Assembly (NCBI GenBank): GCA_002431945.1
Contig: DJET01000020.1
Coordinates: 1-5,348, forward strand
Length of the DNA stretch: 5,348 bases
From: Ruminococcaceae bacterium UBA5891
GTDB lineage: Bacteria > Bacillota > Clostridia > Oscillospirales > Acutalibacteraceae
Reading direction: 5' to 3'
The notes beneath the pieces are model-generated. The model made no database searches and had not been told where the DNA came from. It worked only from the letters and a program-made list of their open reading frames with translations. Below are positions 1-4,197 of this stretch, in pieces (positions within the stretch are counted from its first letter, which is position 1; each line of letters begins with the position of its first letter). The translations under genes were made by a program, and so were the position numbers.

Positions 1-23
1 CTATTATACCCTTTGAAAATAAA
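1..23. repeat. 23-bp direct repeat, copy 1
   Basis: Bases 1-23 are identical to 879-901, in the same orientation. The match stops at base 24 (g against a). It may extend leftward beyond the window. Copy 2 forms the -10 and spacer of the nucleotidyltransferase promoter. Confidence 0.9.
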
Positions 24-59
24 GACGCAACAATTTGGATAGGCGGTGTTGATTTTTAA
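1..59 (+). CDS. Possible 3' end of an unidentified plus-strand gene
   Basis: Frame 3 is open from the window edge to a TAA at 57-59 and encodes IIPFENKDATIWIGGVDF. The mix of charged and hydrophobic residues looks like a genuine protein C-terminus, and the stop lies just before a structured intergenic segment that separates it from the convergent minus-strand fragment ending at 178. Only 18 residues are visible, so no family can be named. The first 23 bases are identical to the promoter region at 879-901, which leaves open that this stretch is a minus-strand promoter rather than coding DNA. The call is tentative. Confidence 0.35.
   Translation, partial: IIPFENKDATIWIGGVDF
3..30 (-). promoter_or_regulatory. 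Possible minus-strand promoter reading out of the window
   Basis: On the minus strand there is a perfect TATAAT at 8-3, with TTGCGT at 30-25 and a 16-nt spacer. The -10 and most of the spacer are the same 23 bases as in the nucleotidyltransferase promoter at 879-901, where the -35 is the better TTGACC. Any gene it drives would lie beyond base 1. The same bases can be read as the end of a plus-strand gene, so this is a weak call. Confidence 0.3.
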
Positions 60-63
60 ATAT

Positions 64-175
64 ACGGAATAATGAATAGCAGATTGGTTTTCCTTCCCCA
101 ATCAGGACGACTTCGGCGTATATTTTATATCCCCACCGAAAGGGACGGCGTGGCTATTCGTTACACACCGAAGCA
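64..175. repeat. Structured non-coding segment with nested inverted repeats
   Basis: This fills the gap between the stop at 59 and the stop at 178. Bases 71-80 pair with 153-162 in a 10-bp stem containing one G-U. Inside it, GATTGG (82-87) pairs with CCAATC (98-103) around a 10-nt loop. CTTCGG (111-116) can pair with CCGAAG (168-173) outside the main stem, which would form a pseudoknot, or more locally TTCGG with CCGAA at 136-140. There is no U-tract, so it is not a standard terminator. It may be a small dispersed repeat (MITE/REP-like) or a structured 3' UTR. The pairings are seen directly; the role is inferred. Confidence 0.5.
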
Positions 176-177
176 AA

Positions 178-462
178 TTAAAGATTATTTTCTGCTTTGA
201 TTTTTTCTACCTCTTCAAGAGAAAGACCGCAGTACAAAGCAACCTTTTCCGGAGGAATATTGTCTTTAAGCATATTCATTGCGGTTTCTGTTGCTTTTTC
301 TATGGCCGCTTCTTTAGCAGCTTCTTTTCGCATATCTTCCATCATCTTGCACATAGCATTGCAGCCTCCTTTTGTTTCTTTATAATACTTCACTTTGTCA
401 GCAAGCTGACCGTAATACATATCTTCGGCGTCGGTACACCTGAAATCGTGGATCGGCATAGC
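178..462 (-). pseudogene. Truncated Rpn-type recombination-promoting nuclease/transposase, C-terminal part only
   Basis: The reading frame ending at TAA 180-178 carries a recognisable C-terminal tail of Rpn/PD-(D/E)XK transposase-like proteins of Clostridia: PIHDFRCTDAEDMYYGQLADKV, then a GGCNAMCKMMEDMRKEAA block, a helical stretch rich in E, K and A, and a final short helix pair with GLSLEEVEKI. Full members are roughly 280-330 residues, with the PD-(D/E)XK catalytic core in the N-terminal half; here only about 95 residues remain and that core is absent. The frame stays open to a TTG at 480, but those first codons are out-of-frame HEPN sequence, so no native start or ribosome site exists. 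Family assignment comes from remembered sequence patterns and is fairly confident. The fragment is almost certainly non-functional. Confidence 0.7.
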
Positions 463-526
463 TAAGGCATTCCTTTGCAATATCCAAACGGAGCTTTGAA
501 ATAGCTATCTGTTCTTCAGACGGCAA
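398..526 (-). pseudogene. 5' remnant of a HEPN-type toxin gene, running into the Rpn fragment
   Basis: A TTG at 526-524 sits 8 nt behind a strong GGAGGG (540-535) inside the end of the nucleotidyltransferase gene and overlaps that gene's stop, the arrangement usual for MNT-HEPN pairs. The peptide begins LPSEEQIAISKLRLDIAKECLSYA (initiator TTG shown as L), matching the first helix of HEPN (HepT-like) proteins, which typically start with a Y/LRLEKAKECL-like pattern. After about codon 23 (near base 460) similarity stops. The frame then reads through the shifted Rpn sequence to a TGA at 400-398, giving 42 residues. The C-terminal RX4-6H RNase motif of HEPN toxins is missing, so toxicity is not expected. 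HEPN identity rests on a short helix plus the position behind an MNT gene. Confidence 0.55.
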
Positions 527-857
527 CCTTAACGCCCTCCCTTAATACAGACTGATAGAAAGGCAACGCGTTTTTATATTGCTCAAATGTCTTTTTGTCC
601 TTTAGGGTTGCGGTAATAACCACATCATTTTCAAGTCCCAATTCGCTTGTTGCCTTTATAATCGGCTTTTTATATCTGAACAGATCTTCGCGGTCAACAT
701 CCGCAATTATCATTATATCTATGTCCGAGGCGTCGTCATAATCGCCGCGGGCATATGAGCCGTATAAAATAACAGCCTGCAAAGTATTACCAAAGGTGCT
801 TTTTGCAACCTCCGCTATTTTACTTAATATACTGTTAAGCTTGCTTTGCGAACACAC
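516..857 (-). CDS. MNT-type minimal nucleotidyltransferase (MntA-like antitoxin)
   Basis: This 113-residue protein has the minimal nucleotidyltransferase signature: GSYARGD at 33-39, then DxD at D45/D47 (the GSx10DxD pattern), and a third acidic residue in NDVVI (D78). The metal-binding set looks intact. In characterised MntA/HepT systems the MNT enzyme transfers AMP to the HEPN RNase toxin and silences it. The start is set at GTG 857-855, because AAGGAG (872-867) abuts the ATG at 866 with no spacer but stands 9 nt from this GTG; starting at 866 would add three residues. It has its own promoter at 881-909. The expected HEPN partner follows only as a 5' remnant, so this is probably an orphan antitoxin. 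It could also act on another target. Confidence 0.88.
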   Translation of the reverse strand: MCSQSKLNSILSKIAEVAKSTFGNTLQAVILYGSYARGDYDDASDIDIMIIADVDREDLFRYKKPIIKATSELGLENDVVITATLKDKKTFEQYKNALPFYQSVLREGVKVAV

Positions 858-866
858 GAAAATCAT

Positions 867-872
867 CTCCTT
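867..872 (-). promoter_or_regulatory. Ribosome binding site that decides the nucleotidyltransferase start
   Basis: AAGGAG ends directly against the ATG at 866-864 and is 9 nt from the GTG at 857-855. The spacing favours the GTG as the true start. Confidence 0.65.
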
Positions 873-878
873 ACAATG

Positions 879-901
879 CTATTATACCCTTTGAAAATAA
901 A
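879..901. repeat. 23-bp direct repeat, copy 2
   Basis: This is identical to 1-23. The base before it is g878, which cannot be compared because copy 1 touches the window edge. Together the two copies bracket the nucleotidyltransferase, the HEPN remnant, the Rpn remnant and the structured segment. Confidence 0.9.
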
Positions 902-909
902 AAGGTCAA
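881..909 (-). promoter_or_regulatory. Sigma-A promoter of the nucleotidyltransferase gene
   Basis: TTGACC (909-904) and TATAAT (886-881) are separated by 17 nt on the minus strand, which is near-consensus. The predicted transcript start is just upstream of the AAGGAG ribosome site, giving a short leader. The spacer and -10 belong to the 23-bp repeat shared with 1-23. Confidence 0.8.
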
Positions 910-924
910 TTATTTATTTACAAT

Positions 925-1248
925 TCAGATTTTCACGCACTCATCAATAATATTTTCCACTATGCGCAGCATTTCGGGTGAAAGCTTACGCATTTTATCC
1001 GACAGTATAAGCAGATCCTTGTCTACTATATCTCCCGTCAGAAGATAATCGGCGCTGACCTCAAGCGCTTTTGCAAGCTTTATAACATTTTCGGGTCTCA
1101 TAGCTCGCTTGCCTGATTCCGCATAGGATACAAACTGCGGAGTAAGGTCGCCTTTTTCTGCCAGCATTTCCTGCGTCATTCCGAGCTTTTTGCGGCGTTC
1201 GGTTATTCTTTTGCCTATTTCCAAAAGGTTTATTTCTTCATTTGTCAT
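925..1248 (-). CDS. XRE-family helix-turn-helix transcriptional regulator
   Basis: This is a 107-residue DNA-binding protein. Residues about 11-70 form an HTH_3 (Cro/CI-like) domain: IGKRITERRKKLGMTQEMLA, then the recognition-helix region TPQFVSYAESGKRAMRPENV, then the closing IKLAKALEVSADYLLTG that ends most XRE domains. The C-terminal 35 residues (DKDLLILSDKMRKLSPEMLRIVENIIDE) are a helical tail of the kind used for dimerisation. The ATG at 1248 has AGGGA (1260-1256) 7 nt upstream. It is transcribed away from the SLOG gene, so the 1249-1370 gap is the natural place for its operator. It is on the same strand as the nucleotidyltransferase, but that gene has its own promoter. The target is unknown; autoregulation is the usual expectation. 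Confidence 0.92.
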   Translation of the reverse strand: MTNEEINLLEIGKRITERRKKLGMTQEMLAEKGDLTPQFVSYAESGKRAMRPENVIKLAKALEVSADYLLTGDIVDKDLLILSDKMRKLSPEMLRIVENIIDECVKI

Positions 1249-1274
1249 TATACCGTCCCTCTCTTTCCTGTTTA

Positions 1275-1303
1275 ATTATATCCACAACATAATAAATTTT
1301 TAA
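1275..1303 (-). promoter_or_regulatory. Promoter of the XRE regulator
   Basis: On the minus strand, TATAAT at 1280-1275 is preceded by a weak TTAAAA at 1303-1298 with a 17-nt spacer. The poor -35 suggests low basal or activator-dependent expression. It is divergent from the SLOG promoter. Confidence 0.55.
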
Positions 1304-1313
1304 TCGCGTGTTG

Positions 1314-1343
1314 TTGATTTATATACACAGTGTGCGGTATAAT
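1314..1343 (+). promoter_or_regulatory. Promoter of the SLOG gene
   Basis: TTGATT (1314-1319) and TATAAT (1338-1343) are separated by 18 nt. The spacer contains ATAC...GTAT half-sites (1322-1325 and 1337-1340) around ACACAGTGT, a possible weak palindrome for the divergent XRE protein. This promoter lies inside the upstream extension of the frame to a GTG at 1308, so that GTG cannot be the main start. Confidence 0.7.
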
Positions 1344-1370
1344 GAACAAAAAATGATTGGAGATATATTT

Positions 1371-1865
1371 ATGCGTGAAAAAACAGCCTGTTTTACAGGA
1401 CACAGAGAAATGCCGAAAAAGGATATGCGGAAAATAAGGCGAAATACCTTGAATGTCATTATAAAGGCATATGAAAAGGGGTACAGATATTTCGGCTCGG
1501 GCGGAGCAATAGGCTTTGACCTACTTGCCGCCGACTGCGTTTTACACCTAAAAAAGAAATATCCGGATATTCGGCTTATACTTGTTCTTCCCTGCCACGG
1601 ACAAACCAAATACTGGTCGGATAAAGAAATACGGAAATACAATAAAATAAAGAAAAAAGCAGATGAGGTGGTTTTTACCTCCGAACAATACTTTAACGGT
1701 TGTATGCAAAAAAGAAACCGGCACCTTGCAGATAACAGCAGCTTATGTATCTGTTATCTTACAAAGAACGCCGGCGGTACTGCATATACGGTTAATTACG
1801 CTGATAGGCACGGGCTTAAAACGGTAAATGTTTCCAGCGCCAGTTTTATTGACAAAACCGACTGA
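1371..1865 (+). CDS. SLOG-family protein, DUF1273/YpsA-like
   Basis: This is a 164-residue protein of the SLOG (SMF/DprA-LOG) Rossmann-like superfamily. It shows the hallmark CFTGHRE at residues 7-13 and the glycine-rich GSGGAIGFDLLAA loop at about 43-55, expected to bind a nucleotide or nucleotide-derived ligand. The LVLPC strand and the CYLTKNAGGTAYTVNYA segment also fit DUF1273 proteins. Length matches the family. Bacillus YpsA is a relative linked to cell division; others sit in phage and defence loci as presumed nucleotide sensors, so the precise role is open. The start is ATG 1371, with GGAG (1359-1362) 8 nt upstream and the promoter at 1314-1343. The dinB promoter begins within its last codons. 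It is probably cytosolic; no signal peptide or membrane segment is seen. Confidence 0.9.
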   Translation: MREKTACFTGHREMPKKDMRKIRRNTLNVIIKAYEKGYRYFGSGGAIGFDLLAADCVLHLKKKYPDIRLILVLPCHGQTKYWSDKEIRKYNKIKKKADEVVFTSEQYFNGCMQKRNRHLADNSSLCICYLTKNAGGTAYTVNYADRHGLKTVNVSSASFIDKTD

Positions 1866-1877
1866 AAATGCTATTAT
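1849..1877 (+). promoter_or_regulatory. dinB: Promoter of dinB
   Basis: A consensus TTGACA (1849-1854), read as the final ATT-GAC-AAA codons of the SLOG gene, stands 17 nt from TATTAT (1872-1877). A TATAAT also occurs at 1877-1882 but has no -35 at a workable distance. The strong core promoter with a LexA box just downstream is a typical SOS design. Confidence 0.8.
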
Positions 1878-1883
1878 ATAATC

Positions 1884-1897
1884 CGAACATATGTTCT
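1884..1897 (+). promoter_or_regulatory. LexA (SOS) box in front of dinB
   Basis: CGAACATATGTTCT is a palindrome fitting the Bacillus/Clostridium LexA consensus CGAAC-N4-GTTYC at every fixed position except the last base. It covers the expected transcription start, so bound LexA would block the dinB promoter until DNA damage triggers LexA cleavage. The consensus is established knowledge; occupancy here is inferred. Confidence 0.88.
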
Positions 1898-1906
1898 GGT
1901 GATTTT

Positions 1907-3160
1907 ATGGAAAGGTCGATTCTGCATTGCGACGCAAACAAGTTTTATGCCTCGGTCGAATGCTTATATAATCCCGAAATAAGGAATAAGCCGGTAGTCG
2001 TAGGCGGAAGCGAAGAAACGCGTCACGGTATTGTACTGACGGGCAATGCCATAGCCAAAAGCCGCTACGGAGTGAAAACCGGTATGTCGCTTGCGGACGC
2101 GCGCGCACTTTGCCCAAAGCTAGTCGTAGTGCCGCCGAACTATCCGAGATACCTGCGCTTTTCCAAAATGTTAAGGCAAATATATTCGGATTATACCGAC
2201 ACGGTAGAGCCGTTCGGACTTGACGAATGCTGGCTTGATGTCACCGGCAGCGGGTTATTATTCGGAAGTCCCGAAAAAATAGCAAACGATATCCGCCGGC
2301 GTGTAAAATTTGAACTCGGTATAACCGTATCCGTAGGCGTATCGTGGAACAAGATCTTTGCAAAGCTCGGCTCTGACTACAAAAAGCCCGACGCCGTGAC
2401 TGTAATAAACAAGGATAATTATAAAGGAATCGTCTATCCCCTGCCTGCATCCGATCTTTTAATGATAGGTCCGGCGACAACGCGAAAGCTTAAAAGCCAC
2501 GGGATATACACTATAGGCGAACTGGCAGCAGCCCCGCCCGAAATGCTTGCCGCTTTCCTCGGTAAAATGGGCTATATTCTTAATAATTTTGCGAACGGCA
2601 GAGAAAGCTCCCCTGTCACCGCAAGCGGTTATGCCCCAATTATAAAGTCCGTAGGCAACGGAATTACCGCGCCGCGCGACCTTAAAAATGAGGACGATAT
2701 TAAATCCGTACAATATGTTTTAACCGAAAGCGTGGCAAGAAGACTTCGGGAACAAGGGCTTAAAGGCGGGGTTGTGTCTATCGGTATTCGAGATAAAAAC
2801 CTTTTTTCATTTACACGGCAAAGCAGGCTTAAAATTGCAACCAACGATACCGTGAAGCTTCAAAATGCCGCACTGGAGCTTTTTCGGGCAAATTACAGCT
2901 TTAATACAATGCCGCCTGTACGCGCGCTTAAGGTAAGCGTATCCGAGCTTTGCGACGAAAACGAGGCTTTTCAGCTTGATATGTTTGAGGACAACGCTCT
3001 TAACGAAAAATTAAACAGGCTCAATCACACAATAGACGGTCTTAAAGACCGATTCGGGTCGTACTGTGTAAGGCAGGCGTTTTTATTAAGCGATAAACAG
3101 CTATCGGATTTCGATCCGTATGAAAAAAATATAATTCACCCTGTATCGTATTTCAAGTAA
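1907..3160 (+). CDS. dinB: Y-family DNA polymerase (DinB/Pol IV-like translesion polymerase)
   Basis: This 417-residue translesion polymerase synthesises DNA across lesions and is error-prone. The catalytic carboxylates are present: D9 in HCDAN, and D106/E107 in FGLDECWLD. Y14, before ASVE, is the expected steric gate against ribonucleotides. Palm and fingers occupy roughly 1-175, the thumb with a helix-hairpin-helix (IGPATTRKLKSHGIYTIGEL) about 186-206, and the little-finger domain about 248-350. QLDMF at 356-360 fits a beta-clamp-binding motif, followed by a TIDGLKDRFGSYCVRQA tail common in this Firmicutes clade. The start is ATG 1907; the in-frame ATG at 1868 lies in the -10 region and would translate through the LexA box. 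The ribosome site GGTGAT (1898-1903) is weak. LexA control is expected, and it is co-transcribed with the 79-codon gene 13 nt downstream. Confidence 0.96.
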   Translation: MERSILHCDANKFYASVECLYNPEIRNKPVVVGGSEETRHGIVLTGNAIAKSRYGVKTGMSLADARALCPKLVVVPPNYPRYLRFSKMLRQIYSDYTDTVEPFGLDECWLDVTGSGLLFGSPEKIANDIRRRVKFELGITVSVGVSWNKIFAKLGSDYKKPDAVTVINKDNYKGIVYPLPASDLLMIGPATTRKLKSHGIYTIGELAAAPPEMLAAFLGKMGYILNNFANGRESSPVTASGYAPIIKSVGNGITAPRDLKNEDDIKSVQYVLTESVARRLREQGLKGGVVSIGIRDKNLFSFTRQSRLKIATNDTVKLQNAALELFRANYSFNTMPPVRALKVSVSELCDENEAFQLDMFEDNALNEKLNRLNHTIDGLKDRFGSYCVRQAFLLSDKQLSDFDPYEKNIIHPVSYFK

Positions 3161-3173
3161 AGGAGGCTCGCTT

Positions 3174-3413
3174 ATGTGCCGTAAAGTATTTGTTGATGTT
3201 AATGCAGATTTTAAAGCCGACGGCACAATTATACCTTTAAGTATAAAGTGGGAGGACGGCACGGTTTACACGATAGACAGCATAATAAAGGTTTGCCGCG
3301 CAGCATCTCTTAAAGCCGGCGGTGCCGGAATAAGGTATACCTGCCGCATAGGAAACAGCATTACAAATATATTTCTTGAAGAAAACGCATGGTTTGTAGA
3401 AGCAAAAAAATAG
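3174..3413 (+). CDS. Small protein of unknown function coupled to dinB
   Basis: This 79-residue soluble protein has no signal peptide or membrane segment. It starts 13 nt after the dinB stop with an excellent AGGAGG (3161-3166) 7 nt before the ATG, so it is in the dinB transcript and under the same SOS control. The sequence alternates beta-like strands (KVFVDVNADF, IIPLSIKWEDG, IRYTCRIGN, ITNIFLEENAWFVEAKK) with a conserved-looking RAASLKAGGAGIRYTCRI core, suggesting a small beta-rich fold. I recall similar short proteins behind Y-family polymerase genes in gut Clostridia, but no assigned function. It is not YolD-like or ImuA-like by sequence. A role as a polymerase accessory or regulator is inferred from position only. 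Confidence 0.85.
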   Translation: MCRKVFVDVNADFKADGTIIPLSIKWEDGTVYTIDSIIKVCRAASLKAGGAGIRYTCRIGNSITNIFLEENAWFVEAKK

Positions 3414-3445
3414 GTTTGAATATAATCAGCGAAAAACTCCGCTGC

Positions 3446-3475
3446 CACAACCGCCCGAACGACGGTTGTGTTTTT
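3446..3475 (+). terminator. Rho-independent terminator of the dinB operon
   Basis: CACAACCG (3446-3453) and CGGTTGTG (3463-3470) form a perfect 8-bp stem with a 9-nt loop, followed at once by TTTTT (3471-3475). It lies 32 nt after the stop of the 79-codon gene. Confidence 0.9.
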
Positions 3476-3489
3476 ATGTAAAAAGATAA

Positions 3490-3517
3490 TTGAAAATATT
3501 TTTCTGTATGGTATAAT
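3490..3517 (+). promoter_or_regulatory. Extended -10 promoter of the 58-codon gene
   Basis: TTGAAA (3490-3495) and TATAAT (3512-3517) are separated by 16 nt, with a TG at 3509-3510 giving the extended -10 TGnTATAAT. Together with the terminator just before it, this makes the next gene an independent transcription unit. Confidence 0.82.
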
Positions 3518-3542
3518 AATATTCGTCTGCGGGGTGCTTTGA

Positions 3543-3719
3543 ATGAAAGAGAAATATTATATTGCGGTAAATACGGGCGAAAAATATCCGCTTTTAAAGG
3601 ACACTCTTAACTATACCGAATTTTTCAGTGAAGCTATGGTTTTTAATGATATTGTGGCGGTATATGAATACATAGAACGACACGGACTTGAAAAACTCGC
3701 AACCGTTATTAAGGCATAA
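3543..3719 (+). CDS. Solitary small hypothetical protein, 58 residues
   Basis: ATG 3543 opens a 58-residue frame ending at TAA 3717-3719: it begins MKEKYYIAVNTGEKYPLLKD and ends GLEKLATVIKA. A GGGGTG (3531-3536) 6 nt upstream is a fair ribosome site. A strong promoter lies directly before it and a terminator hairpin starts at its stop codon, so the bounds are well supported although I recognise no family. The protein is acidic and aromatic-rich with no membrane segment; the second half (FNDIVAVYEYIERHGLEKLATVI) looks helical. It is flanked by terminators on both sides, so it is not part of the dinB operon. Function is unknown. Confidence 0.7.
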   Translation: MKEKYYIAVNTGEKYPLLKDTLNYTEFFSEAMVFNDIVAVYEYIERHGLEKLATVIKA

Positions 3720-3757
3720 AAAATCTGCTGACTTCTTACGAAGCCGGCAGATTTTTT
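3718..3757. terminator. Bidirectional terminator between convergent genes
   Basis: AAAAAATCTGC (3718-3728) pairs perfectly with GCAGATTTTTT (3747-3757). The stem continues through a T-G and a G-C pair and, after one A-C mismatch, a CTTC/GAAG stem (3732-3735, 3740-3743) with a TTAC loop. The A-run on one side and T-run on the other give a U-tract on either strand, so it can end both the 58-codon transcript and the minus-strand operon whose last stop is at 3762-3760. Confidence 0.9.
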
Positions 3758-3759
3758 GT

Positions 3760-3954
3760 TTAAGCACCAATGTAAAGATCTATATCCTCAATAATATAGT
3801 TTGTTCCGGTTGTATGCAATGCCTCGAAACAGGAATAAAGATACTCCCAAACATGGTACTTTCCAAACAGTTCTGAAAGTTGCTTTCCCGTAAGATGCTT
3901 TGCGGCCTTGTACTGCTCGGCGCAGAATATTATAAACTTTCCCTGAGCACTCAT
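3760..3954 (-). CDS. DUF3791 family protein, third gene of the DUF3990 operon
   Basis: This 64-residue protein spans essentially a whole DUF3791 domain: KFIIFCAEQYKAAKHLTGKQ, then LFGKYHVWEYLYSCFEALHTTG, then the ending YIIEDIDLYIGA. It is predicted helical and soluble. It starts 3 nt after the stop of the upstream 79-codon gene, with a GGAGG ribosome site lying inside that gene's last codons, so translation is coupled. It ends directly at the bidirectional terminator. DUF3791 proteins are commonly found beside DUF3990 genes in Clostridia, but their biochemical role is not established to my knowledge. An antitoxin or partner role for the ADP-ribosyltransferase-like protein is inferred from the arrangement. 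Confidence 0.88.
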   Translation of the reverse strand: MSAQGKFIIFCAEQYKAAKHLTGKQLSELFGKYHVWEYLYSCFEALHTTGTNYIIEDIDLYIGA

Positions 3955-3957
3955 AGG

Positions 3958-4197
3958 CTATCCCTCCTCCGGGAATGAAAAACTGCCTGTATTGCGTTCT
4001 TCATCATACATATTAAAGAGTGTTAACGGGCTGAAATGCCACAGCTTGGTTTCTTCCTGTTCCAAAAGTGCATAAACCTTTGAAGCATAAAATTCCTCTG
4101 TTGCTGCCACCTCATCACAAGAATAGTTTTCTGATATACGGTGGACAATTTCCGGAACAATTATACCTAATACCGCGGTGAAGCTTTTATCATTCAT
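3958..4197 (-). CDS. Small helical protein between DUF3990 and DUF3791 genes, unrecognised
   Basis: This is a 79-residue protein whose ATG overlaps the DUF3990 stop as ATGA (4197-4194), with GGAGGA (4209-4204) 6 nt upstream. The first half is helical (FTAVLGIIVPEIVHRISENY), and then comes a block ATEEFYASKVYALLEQEETKLWHFSPLTLFNMYDEE that looks conserved, ending in a short FSFPEEG tail. I recall similar short proteins at this position in gut Clostridia but no accepted domain name; it could be a divergent relative of DUF3791. It has no membrane segment or nucleic-acid-binding motif that I can see. Tight coupling on both sides says all three products are needed together. Confidence 0.82.
   Translation of the reverse strand: MNDKSFTAVLGIIVPEIVHRISENYSCDEVAATEEFYASKVYALLEQEETKLWHFSPLTLFNMYDEERNTGSFSFPEEG

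Noticed and set aside
463..480. TTG at 480 as the start of a complete 100-residue gene
   Set aside because: There is no ribosome site, and the first codons are the HEPN reading frame read in another phase; the rest is the C-terminal end of a larger nuclease family.
677..688. GAACAGATCTTC as a second LexA box
   Set aside because: One half-site is CTTC rather than GTTC, and it lies inside the nucleotidyltransferase coding sequence, far from a promoter.
1308..1370. Upstream extension of the SLOG frame from a GTG at 1308
   Set aside because: It contains the -35, -10 and leader of the gene's own promoter, and ATG 1371 has a well-placed GGAG.
1868..1906. Upstream extension of the dinB frame from ATG 1868
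   Set aside because: It overlaps the -10 and the LexA box; family members begin near MERSILHCDANKF at 1907.
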